Part shown: piece after piece, positions 45,269 to 54,943 of the stretch | Numbering within the stretch: the stretch's first letter is position 1 | Layout: each line of letters opens with the position of its first letter | Assembly: GCA_037176885.1 (NCBI GenBank) | Contig: JAWWNJ010000108.1 | Coordinates: 824,495-888,494 of the forward strand | Origin: Favolaschia claudopus | Taxonomy: Eukaryota; Basidiomycota; Agaricomycetes; Agaricales; Mycenaceae | Reading direction: 5' to 3' | DNA length: 64,000 nt | Position numbers and translations under genes: made by a program | Notes under the pieces: generated by a model | Databases searched by the model: none | Seen by the model: only the letters and a program-made list of their open reading frames with translations | What the model was told of the DNA's origin: nothing

Positions 45269-46994
45269 AAGTACTAAAGTCGAGGTGCGCCTTGCGTACC
45301 GGGCAAGATGCGGAGGGTGAAATGGGAAAATCCAAGTACGAAATTTGGTTATGATAGGCGAGATTGACGTGTGTTCGAGATCGACGGTGAAATATCCGAC
45401 GATGTGACTGTGATCGAGGTTTGAAATGCTGTTTTCCTTTGAACGGCTGTTGAGGATTAGGAGTGACTGCGGGAGTTGTAAGTTATATAGCGTTCATCGA
45501 GTGGAGCGAGAGTATGAGGTAGCGCCAACAGTCGAGGCAATCGCCAGGCAGGGCGGAAAGAAACGCATAATGGTAACCTAGTTCGCTGATACGCGACAAG
45601 AGAAACGGAAATCTCGCTTACCCAAAGCTTCCGGCTCCGCTGAAGACTGGAGTTGTCTTGAAGCAGTCTTGAAGCCTGTTGAGCACGGTAAGGCCAACGG
45701 ATTCGGAAATCAACTTGAGCCAGCCATAAACCTGCGTTACCCAATCTCATTCTCTTCACTTGTCGTATGCTCATCGTCTTCCAGCTGACTGACGTCCGCG
45801 GACGCTTTGAATCTGGCGCCGATCACACTTCATCTTTGAACCGTTATGGTTGACTGCAAGTTCTGAATGAATTTATATCAAGTCTCAGGCAGAAATGGAC
45901 AAAATTCCCGCATTCGAGTAGCCTTCAAGTAATAAGCTGATAAGTAGCGAATGACATTTTATACATAATTTTTTCACTTCACCTTTGTAGTTCTGAAGGT
46001 TGAAATCCATTACAATGGGGCGCTGCATCGTTGCAGTCGTAAGGTGACCGTGCGGATTATCGCAACAGATGATGGCGTTAGGCAAGACGTTGGGATCGGA
46101 ACTTGCGCAGATCACACATCACTGATCATAATGATGCCTCGGCCTCCGGTTTTTACTTCCGCTCAGACCCACATCTAGACTCGTGAACCAGTCGGTGCGG
46201 AGGACGCCATCCCGATCCGGTTTGACATATCAGACAAATATTTGGGAGAGTAAATATTTGGTGATTGACGGGATTATGGGGGTAATACTGTAACATTATT
46301 AAGCAAACACACACACCTTGAACTTTGAAAAAAATGCACACCCTCCAAAATTTACACAGGTTCGTCTGCAGAAGAAGAAAAAAATGCACAGGTACAGCAT
46401 TTTCCGAGCCATCGGCCCCCAGCCCCGGACTGATGATCATGTTGTGATCAACCGATCTCGGCAACGGATCAAAGGCCCAAGCATTGGCCTTTCGAGTTCA
46501 CTTTCAAACTGTTTTTCCTTTCTCTGCACGGCAATGTTCAATGCCTGAGACAATGATACATAGAGTACCTACAGTATAATTATATAATAATCGCAGTAGG
46601 CCCGCGCAAGCGCGGCAAAGCCCACTATCCGTGCTACTGCCTTTGCGTGTGCTCCCCCGTATAAGAAGAACTACAAATGTCAAACCAACCACGATCAAAA
46701 AAAAAAAAAAACACGCTTTCTCACGGCCGGGCCGACGGGCCGTTACCGAACCGCCATCTCTCTGCTCGACGCGGTCACGTGATCAACGTGACATCAAACC
46801 TTGTGACATAACGTGACATCACATCTTCTCCCCATTTGCTCAGTCCAAGCGCATTCTCGCGTCAACGCGTTCCGCTCGTCTCAAAACCTTCTCTATCGCT
46901 CACAATCCGGAAGCCGAGATGCCGACCGCATGCGCTTAAGAGATCCGAATTTCCCGGGAATTCGGCTTCTCGCTCTCAAACCCCAACTACCACC
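45269..46994. other. Intergenic region, end of duplication and GIY-YIG promoter
   Basis: This is about 1.7 kb without a supported gene. Similarity to unit 1 ends near 45620-45640. From about 46770 to 46825 there is a cluster of TCACGTGA, AACGTGACATCA and AACGTGACATCAC just upstream of the next gene. A 14-A tract lies near 46697. Confidence 0.5.
46775..46820 (+). promoter_or_regulatory. TCACGTGA / CGTGACATCA cluster
   Basis: TCACGTGA at 46775-46782 is a perfect E-box-type palindrome. It is followed by two copies of AACGTGACATCA about 25 bp apart, 175-220 bp before the GIY-YIG gene start. The bound factor is not known. bHLH or bZIP proteins bind such cores in fungi. Confidence 0.4.
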
Positions 46995-47639
46995 ATGGCC
47001 CGTACCCGCGTCCCGTACCACCCGAAGCTGGTTCCGTGGCCTGCATCGCAAACTAAGAAGTTCATGCGTAAATTGTGAGTGTGGTTTTTTATTTTCGCTA
47101 CACATACGACGATTATGTAGCGCTCGGATGACGCCCCTACAACGCCTCAAGTTCCTGGCGAGGCTCAACCCCTACAAGGACTACAAGGGGTACATCTACG
47201 CATTGAGGCAAGACTACTTCGACGCCGTTACGGGCCAATGGAGGTCGATCGTCAAATACGGGCTGACGAATAATTTCGCTCGACGGCGGAGGGAGTATAA
47301 GAAGTGTGGGACGATAGAATGGCTCTATCATTGGAGAACGGACTGCGTTAAGCTCACCGGTGAGTCTCTCTCTTCCTTCCGGACGACGTTTACTTGTTGC
47401 CAGAGGCGACGATACACGCCCGGCTGCGACATCAAGGCGTAAATGTCAAGGCGTTCCCGTGCGCGTGCACGCACCACCACCGGGAGTTTTTCTGGGAGGA
47501 CTGCATTGGGACACAGGCGGACATCCGAAAGGTAGTAGAAGACGTGCTACGGGACACAGCACAGCCGATTATTAGGTGAGTGAACGCCGTTTATCAACCA
47601 AAGTCTTGTTTCTGACCTACCCGCAGAGTAAATCTGTAG
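46995..47639 (+). CDS. GIY-YIG / T5orf172-type domain protein (mug113-like)
   Basis: The start is ATG at 46995 (CACCATGG; MARTRVPYHPKLVPWPASQT). Introns of GTGAGT type lie near 47074-47120, 47361-47402 and 47576-47626. Spliced, it gives about 165 residues. The core reads YKGYIYALRQDYFDAVTGQW, then SIVKYGLTNNFARRRREYKK, with the spacing of the GIY..YIG elements (here GYIYAL and KYGLT) and the conserved Arg in NFARRRREYKKC. A later part TEATIHARLRHQGVNVKAF contains the Glu expected in this fold, followed by CTHHHREFFWE. The protein ends PIIRVNL. T5orf172-type proteins are nuclease-like DNA-binding proteins found in phages, large viruses and fungi (S. pombe mug113). The cellular role is not established. 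It is small and basic, consistent with DNA binding. Confidence 0.8.
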
Positions 47640-49032
47640 TGAACATCCGCTGTGAGCGTGGATAATTGATCTTTCGCGTTGAACAGGACGTCATTGTGTG
47701 AGCGCGATCCGGGTTTGTGTCCCACCGATAAAGTCTGACTCTGTTACCATAGCGGGCAACAGACATCGAGAATTTGGCACAAGCACGCGCGCAATAAATA
47801 CCGCGACTGTAAGGAACACTTTTTATTGTCGTCGCATTCTTTTAAACTCACAAACGAACTCAGATGTGCAATGCAACGGCCTTACACTTCTAGGTGTCGC
47901 CGATATCACGACACTTTCATCGCAATCTCAGCAAGTAAGTTTGATTGATCGTGAAGACAAACACATTCCATGGTAAGCGTCTAATGCATTTGGAAATATT
48001 GCACAGTTCGCTAATTCAACGCCATACGCATCATAAAACCCTCCGGGTTTTCCTCTTTCGGAGTCTTTCTTTCTGTGTTTCCTCGGAGAACTGCGTCTAG
48101 AGAGGGAGAGAGAGAGTGAGAGCGCTAATCACGCAAGAGGTAAGCCCTCTGGGCATGCAGCATAATTAGTTACTTGAACATACGTGTCGTATATACCAAA
48201 TCGAATAAATTGTTTGATCCCATCATTAATGTGACATGTCCTCCCGAGGCGTCAGTCACAGCAACCAAATTCACCACTTCAAGTCGTGCTAAATTCCAGC
48301 ATCCGCAATCAAAACAAATCGTGTGATCTCATCCTTGATGTGACACCTCGTCGCCCGACGCCAGTCACAGCAACAAAGTTCACCACTTCAAGTCGCGCCA
48401 AGTTCTAACGACATTCCTCCGGACCCCGTATGAATCAATAGGACTGCAAGTCTTGTTTGCGCGCCCCATACATTCCAAGGCGGCAACAAAGCGGACGGAT
48501 ATTCGTTAAACATCAGGCATACAGCCAAGCAGGTCTCATTTTATTTTATTTTATTTTGTCTGTTAAACGAGTATTTCATTCTCCGTCTTTAGTTGACACT
48601 AGAGATCACAAGAGAACCTTCGAGGTCCAGAAGCCCAGCTTTCTCGAAGCACATACAATTCGAGCCAGCCTCAATTCAACTGCTGCGCATTGGTCTAGTC
48701 TTTAAATAAATTTATTTTCCGTCCCATCTCCTTATCGGACTGAAGCTGGCTTTCGGGACGGGTTTTCAGGGACAAGAGCATCAACCGAGGGGTGTGCACG
48801 CCTCGGCTCTGTGAAAAGAAGTACTGCTTGCACGGTTTAAGTTTGATGTCGAGAAGCAGTGACGAATTCTATATTATATGAAAAGAAGCGCTGACATCTG
48901 TATTCCGTTCAATCTCCTCTTTCGAGCTCAATCTTAGCTTGCAGGCAGGGTTCTATTCCAAATCCAGTCTTCCGCGGTAAATTTTATAAAGGAGAGGTCC
49001 GTTCTCGCAAGCCAGGTTACAACTACCCCACC
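47640..49032. other. Intergenic region with a tandem repeat
   Basis: This is about 1.4 kb with no supported gene. It contains two diverged ~100 bp tandem copies at 48196-48298 and 48305-48406, and a TTTTA-type run near 48538-48560. TTATATGAAAAG near 48878 is AT-rich but far from the next start. Confidence 0.45.
48196..48406 (+). repeat. Diverged tandem repeat (two ~103 bp copies)
   Basis: Copy 1 is 48196-48298 and copy 2 is 48305-48406, with an offset of about 109 bp. Shared parts are TGATCCCATCATTAATGTGA versus TGATCTCATCCTTGATGTGA, CAGTCACAGCAAC, and TTCACCACTTCAAGTCG. The first part is also found near 62984. Confidence 0.8.
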
Positions 49033-49598
49033 ATGAAAGTGAAAGTCGAAGCACTCCTGGCAACACCCTCCCCGACCGAGTCTGAATGCAGCGAGGACGA
49101 GATCGATGAATTGACGGACGAGGTGCGAGCTCTTTTACAGAGAGAAATCTCGGACTCATTTTTTTATCTCCTAGCCCCAAGGAGAGCGACCCGTACGCCG
49201 TACCTGTACCATCCACCACTCGTAACCAGTACCTCCCCGATGCTCATTCTCACCACTAGATAAATGCGGGCTATGCTCGCAACAAGGGCACAGCAGAAAA
49301 CTCTGCCCCAGCAGGGCCGGACCCAGCGGGCTCACGTTTCAGCGGCAACCCGACCCGTACACTAGGCGCCATTTACCGAGGTCCACCCGTAAGCTCTTCA
49401 CTTCATAACATTATGTGCATAAGCGAAGTTCACTATGTACCAGAACGGTGCAAACTGTGCCGCAAACAAGGACACAATCGCGGAACCTGTCCCACAGTGG
49501 AGCACACGCCCAAGACTATTACATCCAGAGCCCCTTGTCGCTGTAGCCTGTGTGGCGCGGTAGGCCACAAGCGTAATTATTGCCCGGGGACGAAATGA
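49033..49598 (+). CDS. Small triple zinc-knuckle (CCHC-like) protein
   Basis: I model four exons: 49033-49122 (MKVKVEALLATPSPTESECS, then EDEIDELTDE), 49182-49221 (ESDPYAVPVPSTT), 49260-49388 and 49444-49598. Phases agree and all introns are GT..AG, although the second is only 38 bp. The product is about 137 residues with three knuckles of the form CxxCxxxGHxxxxCP: CGLCSQQGHSRKLCP, CKLCRKQGHNRGTCP and CSLCGAVGHKRNYCP. The C-terminus is GTK with TGA. Zinc knuckles of this kind bind single-stranded nucleic acid, or occur next to transposase or Gag domains. No reverse transcriptase or integrase lies nearby. The acidic N-terminus is unlike Gag. The role is unknown. The tandem repeat at 48.2-48.4 kb lies about 600 bp upstream. 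Confidence 0.68.
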
Positions 49599-50010
49599 TG
49601 GCGCGGGAACTTTTTACGCAGTCTGCTGAATACAAAATGTACCATTAGAACTTACAGAAATCCGATTTCGGAGCGCACCTGAAAGCAGAGAAACTGAGTC
49701 ACTCAGTCTGAGTGCAATGTACATTGTACATCACCGGAAGCTACAACCAAACACGACCAAAGGGGTGGGCCTCAGTCCACCACCACCACTTAATGTGCAA
49801 GTGGTCGGGAAGCAAAACTGTCGAGGCTTGCATCCTAAGTCTTTCAGATGTAGATAGGTAACGCTAGCAAGTAAACTAATAAAGAGCTGACTTGTTGACG
49901 GATCATGTCACGTGCTTTGGTGACGTGACTCCCATCTCTTCTCAGCACCGTTTCACCAGCCTCGCACCAGCATCTCATCATCGTCGATGCGGACCAAGAT
50001 CCAGATGGTC
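49599..50010. promoter_or_regulatory. Promoter region with TCACGTGC and TGACGTGA sites
   Basis: This is about 410 bp between the zinc-knuckle gene and the next F-box gene. GTCACGTGC at 49907-49915 and GGTGACGTGACTC about 10 bp further lie about 100 bp before the F-box start. No gene is seen. Confidence 0.45.
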
Positions 50011-51364
50011 ATGTCATCTAGCTCTCAAGCGCCACTAGGTCAGTCCGCCCACGCTGTGTCGCAGTCCGCGACTCATCTGATCAGTCCGAGATCTTGACCA
50101 TAGCGACAATTCGTCGTTACAAGAGCTGCGTCTAGCACAGAGACGCAGCACCCTGCGCGCCGCCCTTTTAGACTTACGGATTGCCGAACTGGAGTACGAG
50201 TCGCACGAAAAAAAACGCGTTGCCTTCGAAAAAAGCTCCGTTGCCCTTGGCAAAGAGATAGACGCCGAGTCGCAGGAAAAGAACCGCGTTGCCCTCGAAG
50301 AAAGCGGTGTTGCCCTTCGCAAGGAGATAAACGCCGCCCGCCAGAAGGTGGAGCAGGCGCAGTTGGGGCGGACGCTGCCGGTGGAGTTGGTGCTCATGAT
50401 CTTGTGGCTGGCTATAGTTGAACGAGGGAGGGTAGGACCTGACCCGAAGGAACTTGTCAAATTGACACAGATATGTCGGTATTGGAACCTCTTGGTGCGC
50501 AAAACAGGGAGACTGTGGAATGAAGTGGAATACACTCTATCCAAGGCGAACACACCTTTGTATTGGCCGCAGAGGATCACACCCATACTGCTGCGTGGCG
50601 CGAACGCGGGGCTCCACATCACCATCCATTGCGACTTATTCGACGACATGACCTGCTCCGGTTTCAGCTCGTTCTGGGACAATCTAGCTCGATATACTCG
50701 CTCCTTGACTATCGGATTAGCTGTATGGGAGGATCTCGTGCCGCACGAGTTGTACTTCCCGCAGCTGGAACAGCTGCGCGTGGAGCGCACGAGAGGCATA
50801 TTCGTAGAGTGGGGCCAGACCGACAGCTTGAGCTACCTGTTCGGTGGAAACTTCCCCCAGCTCTCCAATTGCGACTTAGTGGTTTGTGACTGGGAAGGCG
50901 AAGACACGCGGACGGAGGACGTTTTCACGGCCACCAACTTGACGAATTTCTCTCTCGCGCCTTATATGAGGACGGGATGGTTCGCACCGTGGCTGCAACA
51001 CCTTAAATTGCCAAACCTTGAGACGCTTGCCCTCAGCAAGGGGACATCTTTCGACGCCAGTGATATCAAAGCATTCCTAGCCCGCTCACAGCCCCCCCTT
51101 TACAAGTTGACGACGTACGATTGGATGGAGCACTCGGTGTTGCTCCAGCTCGCTTCCATCCGCACTCTCGTTATCACGCAAAGCTGCAGTCAAGAACTCG
51201 GTATGGAGAGCCTCCTCGATGCTGGAGTCCTGCCGAGCCTCAGCGAACTGGACGTTTCTCAAAGCTACCCGATCGAATGGAACGTAATATGGGAAGTGGT
51301 GAGTAGACGCAGACAGACGCTCAAAGCGGTAACAATCCGTGCTCGCGCGGGACGTCCGACATGA
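50011..51364 (+). CDS. F-box-like protein with N-terminal coiled coil
   Basis: ATG at 50011 (in-frame ATGs also at 49987 and 50005) gives MSSSSQAPL, then an intron of about 46 bp (GTCAGT..ATCAG). The frame continues RDLDHSDNSSLQELRLAQRR, a heptad-like helix (LRIAELEYESHEKKRVAFEK) with an internal near-repeat of KRVAFEKSSVALGKEID and NRVALEESGVALRKEIN, then the F-box RTLPVELVLMILWLAIVERG and LTQICRYWNLLVRKTGRLWN. Leucine-rich C-terminal segments follow (LPNLETLALSKGTSF, IRTLVITQSCSQELG). It ends RARAGRPT. Proteins with this helix plus F-box layout are common in agaricomycetes, presumed SCF adaptors. About 430 residues. Confidence 0.78.
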
Positions 51365-51658
51365 GGTATCAAGTACTGCACTTCCTGTAATGTAACAGTG
51401 CAAAATGGAATCACGATATTGTGCTCGCAATTGGCGCAGCCACACGCGTCCCATTCAACAACAGTGGCGCCCCGGTAGCAGCAACGAAAACGGACGGAAA
51501 CACTTGATTATTTTCTTAGCAAGGAAAAGAAAACAGGAGTGGTAAGCTGGATGTAAACGAATCGAGATAAACCGACCTCCGATCGTCGGAATCCTCTTTA
51601 GCGATACATTGTTTAGTAAACATAACATACACAAGGAAAACAAGAAGCAGAAGGTAAT

Positions 51659-53440
51659 CTAATGATCGAGTTCAATCATAGCGCCCGAAGAAACTGCGAG
51701 CCGTTTAAGTCCTTTTCGCAGCGCTTTCGAAATCATTACACCGCCTACGCCCCATCTGTCGTCAACCCAGTCCCAACCAGCTGCTGCTTCCCACGGACTG
51801 AGAGCGGTGTGTGCTCTCATCAAAGACTGTCCCCCGTTCTCCGTGAAGGAGACGGCCTTCAACCCAGTCTCAAAACGTCGCGCCAACGCGTGCAACAGTC
51901 CAGCCGTTATCTCGCTTTCCTCCACACTCTCCTCTGCTAGTTCGTCCCAATATCGTCCCTGCTGTATACCCAATACTCGCAACATCGGAGTCAAGGACAG
52001 ATCTGCCATACCGCGAACAAAATCGAGGTTTAGCAGGTCTCGGTTGGCAGCGGGAACGAATAGCGACTGCAAAGCAGGGAGGGCGCGCATGTGTTGTACG
52101 ATCGTGGCTCCGGTATACGCAATCTGAAGTGCCAAAGAAAGGACGCTCAAATCGGGGCACCGGACCAAAAAGGCTTCCAGATCGTGATGAAAACGCGACG
52201 CCGCTTGGTCCTCTTGCGGCGAACGAGCATTTCGTCCTCGCAGACTCAACACGCGGAGGTGTGGCGCCTCGAGTCCCGCGAAGTGGCCGTCATTTGGGAC
52301 GTTCTGCCAAGATACCACCAAGTTCAATTCTTCCAAACAAGGGAGAGTCACTCTAAGAGATGCAGAAGGCAACCAGACCCCACTGAGGCAGAGAACTCGG
52401 AGGTTTGTCATGCGGGACAAGTGTGTGGCTGGCAAAACTCCGTGTAAACGTGCGGTATTCAACTCGGCGTAGCTTTCGAGCTGGGCCCAGGGCAAATCAA
52501 ACCACGTTTCGGGCGTCAGTGTCCACATCAGAGTGAGGGACTTTAACCTGAACTCGGCTGGACACGCCCACGAAAGGCGACATTGGTCGGCGATCAGCGA
52601 CTCAGCCCACTGAGGCAGAACTTCGCGGCAAGGATAATCACCTGTCCAAAAAGTCCCGCCTTCTATTGTGAGGACGTCTATGTTCGGTATTGGATTCTGA
52701 ATTCGAAACACGCTACGGGCAAGGCTGGCGTTGTCGGTCATAGAATAGAAATCGCTGATCCTTAAAGCGAGATGGATGTGTTTCGTCGGCGATACAAGCC
52801 TATGCAGCACGGATCGTTTCTGCGGCGATACAAGCCTGTGCAGCACGGATGTCAGAGAGCTGTCCACGCCATCCATGCTGAAAGACAAGTCCAAGGACCC
52901 AGACTGCAGCGCGTATCCGGATTGAATCGCGCGAGCGCGCCTCTGGGTCGCGGTAGCACCTCGAAAGTCTATGGGATTCCAGAGCTCGCCAGCTGCTTCG
53001 CCGGTTATTATATCCCTCCAGAGCCGACAGACGGACATGGGCACGTAGAGTGCAGACTCTGGCGACCACGGGGAATATCGATCTCCGTAAGCCATCGTGA
53101 AAATCGTTTTCCATATTTCTGCAGGGACAGAGCTGATACTCCGCTGCTCGTACAGTGTCGAGTCAATGATGAAGTCCACGAAGATACTGGTAACCGTTGC
53201 GTGCGCGCACGCCTTCTGTGAAGATCGAAGTGTGCGGTGAAGCTCTCGCTGACGACGCCCGGCGTCCGACATCCACGGCACCAAAGCGTCAAAGAAAAAG
53301 CCTTTGGAGCGCGAGTCGCTAGTCATGCTGAGCAATAAAGGGGTTCCGCGGGATCTGTGCGTTGGCTGAACTACGGTGGCGACTCGAGAGACAATCCCTG
53401 GAGGATTACTCTTCTCAGGGAACAACGACGAATTAACCAT
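51659..53440 (-). CDS. F-box-like protein with internal 12-residue duplication
   Basis: This is one long exon. ATG at 53440 (MVNSSLFPEKSNPPGIVSRV) gives 593 residues. ATG at 53326 (MTSDSRSKGFFFDAL) is an alternative and perhaps better start. The F-box-like part is ISSVPAEIWKTIFTMAYGDR and YVPMSVCRLWRDIITGEAAG. Leucine-rich segments follow (LRVLCLSGVWLPSASLRVTL, LEELNLVVSW, HLRVLSLRGRNARS, LSVLSLALQIAYTG). A tandem duplication of 36 bp (52787-52822 and 52823-52858) gives SVLHRLVSPQKR next to SVLHRLVSPTKH. It ends SSGAMIELDH. It is likely an SCF substrate adaptor. It is not closely related to the 29-42 kb F-box trio. Confidence 0.78.
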   Translation of the reverse strand: MVNSSLFPEKSNPPGIVSRVATVVQPTHRSRGTPLLLSMTSDSRSKGFFFDALVPWMSDAGRRQRELHRTLRSSQKACAHATVTSIFVDFIIDSTLYEQRSISSVPAEIWKTIFTMAYGDRYSPWSPESALYVPMSVCRLWRDIITGEAAGELWNPIDFRGATATQRRARAIQSGYALQSGSLDLSFSMDGVDSSLTSVLHRLVSPQKRSVLHRLVSPTKHIHLALRISDFYSMTDNASLARSVFRIQNPIPNIDVLTIEGGTFWTGDYPCREVLPQWAESLIADQCRLSWACPAEFRLKSLTLMWTLTPETWFDLPWAQLESYAELNTARLHGVLPATHLSRMTNLRVLCLSGVWLPSASLRVTLPCLEELNLVVSWQNVPNDGHFAGLEAPHLRVLSLRGRNARSPQEDQAASRFHHDLEAFLVRCPDLSVLSLALQIAYTGATIVQHMRALPALQSLFVPAANRDLLNLDFVRGMADLSLTPMLRVLGIQQGRYWDELAEESVEESEITAGLLHALARRFETGLKAVSFTENGGQSLMRAHTALSPWEAAAGWDWVDDRWGVGGVMISKALRKGLKRLAVSSGAMIELDH

Positions 53441-53956
53441 CGATCTATACGCCGAGTCAAGTCAGTATGGCACGCCGAGCGCTCAACGCAGAAGAAAAAA
53501 AGGCTTCCCTTGCACGCTCCCACAGGATACAACACTCGTCGTAGGAGAGGCCGTAGTCCCTTGAATGAAGTAAGTATGTATTCCGAATTCTATGGGGTCA
53601 CAGCAGCGCACTCGGAGATCGTAGAAACACTGCTCAATGTTGCATCCCAGGGGCCCGACGAGCCCCAACCACCGCCCCATCCTCCATCCCCCCATTGCCC
53701 AGATCCGTTCATGGTCGTCCGTGCTTGTAAACGCGTAGAAAGGTCCATAACTGACATGCTGTGTTTTTTTTTTTTTAAGAAAAAAAGCGTTACGTGCCTC
53801 TTATAGGTATGGTCACATCGTCCAAGTCAAACAAACTCATCATAATAAATAATATGCGCAGTAGAACGCAGCGTGCTTATATGAGTCGGTTCAAATAGGC
53901 GTCGAGTCATATATATATAGACAATCCGTCTCTTTCTTCTGTCTCTCGTTCTCTCT
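53441..53956. other. Intergenic stretch, no gene seen
   Basis: This is about 515 bp between the F-box start and the stop of the first tandem-family gene. It contains a T15 run followed by A-rich sequence near 53765-53788. No supported gene. Confidence 0.4.
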
Positions 53957-54861
53957 CTATGTGACCCAGCCTTCTGGGTTGTCGGACACGGAGAAATATT
54001 GAAGCCACGCGGTGAATGTCTGTAAAAGAAAGAAATAATGAGGGGATTGAGAGCGCGGAAACACTCAGGAAGACTGACATGTTGTGCATTAGGCAGACCG
54101 TCATGCCTCTGCAAGCTGATCGCCGCTCTTAGTTGCCGGCCTAATGCAAAGGCCCAATCTCCGCCGTTCCAGAGTCGCATCTCCCCTTCGGTGAGAACGA
54201 TCTAAAGGTCAGAGAGTTAGCGTGTTACTGTATCGTACTGTTGGCGACCAACGTTGATGGAGGGGAAACCGTTGATTCTAGGCCCCAGCAACGAACAGGA
54301 GTCGGGTACCTGTTGAAAACGGTCAGTCGCGCCAGAGAAGTATGTCTGAGAACCGTAACGCAACACTGCACTCGGTATGCAAATCACACGCCATGACTTG
54401 CTGTAGTACACCAACCTGCCTTGAAAAGAAAACACGGTCCTCCTGCTGAGCAAAGTCGGAACATGCCACAGTCATAACATAACAATTGCGCGCGTCCTAG
54501 AATAAGTGCCGCTGTCAGAGCCAGAGGAAAGGATAGAACCGAATCTTGATTCTCAGAAACTGCTTACCTCTCCTTTCCCGTTAATATATCGAAAACCAAA
54601 TTCCGCGCGGATCTGATGAATCTGTCCTTCCACCCAGCCTATATACACGGCTGGCAACGGCTTTCTCACTCTAGCCAAGGTGCTTGACGCGTTGCGGATG
54701 CTATGCGCCGCATTCTTACAGGAAAAGCAGTGAATGTGCCCCCCCTGTACTTCCATGGTCTTATCCCGCGTCATGCCAAGGTCTACAGGGTAGACCTCGT
54801 CCGCCAGAACGCGATTTTGCTCGACATCTTCCAAGAAAGAATAGATGCTCAGGCGTGACAT
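53957..54861 (-). CDS. Tandem unknown family, member T1
   Basis: The start is ATG at 54861 (MSRLSIYSFLEDVEQNRVLA), preceded at a distance of 25-30 bp by TATAAACA. Exon 1 includes LGMTRDKTMEVQGGHIHCFS and ends RYINGKGE. The exons continue DARNCYVMTVACSDFAQQED, then SKSWRVICIPSAVLRYGSQT and FSGATDRFQQ. After an intron of about 105 bp come IVLTEGEMRLWNGGDWAFAL and RAAISLQRHDGLPNAQH, then the last exon TFTAWLQYFSVSDNPEGWVT with TAG at 53957-53959. About 215-240 residues, no signal peptide or membrane segment. I do not recognise the family. It shares a three-part layout with T2-T4: an N-terminal TRDK-M-DV-G block, a middle block before an EDL/GEM helix, and a C-terminal beta-rich block. Splice sites are canonical and the frame is intact. 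Confidence 0.62.
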
Positions 54862-54943
54862 TATGGCAGAACAGAACATTGCAGCACTGTTTATATTCGC
54901 GGACTACGAATAACGTACATGAGACATCACATCGGCCCAGATG

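Larger units (their letters stand above)
34434..45640. repeat. Segmental duplication, unit 2
   Basis: This is the second tandem unit, longer than unit 1 by about 2 kb. Order: diverged block (34.4-38.8 kb), a unit-2-only piece with a third F-box gene (38.78-40.89 kb), an F-box gene (41.1-42.5 kb) and the membrane-protein gene (43.1-45.3 kb). The right limit of similarity is near 45620-45640. Confidence 0.85.

Noticed and set aside
47690..47980. Possible small gene after the GIY-YIG gene
   Set aside because: The 92-codon ORF has no motif and no plausible start context.
50035..50799. 254-codon minus-strand ORF
   Set aside because: It overlaps a well-supported plus-strand F-box gene and shows only its reverse-frame composition (Ser/Arg-rich, no motif).
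53700..53800. Mobile-element tail from the T15/A-rich stretch
   Set aside because: No reverse transcriptase, target-site duplication or repeat partner was seen; a simple homopolymer pair is enough.
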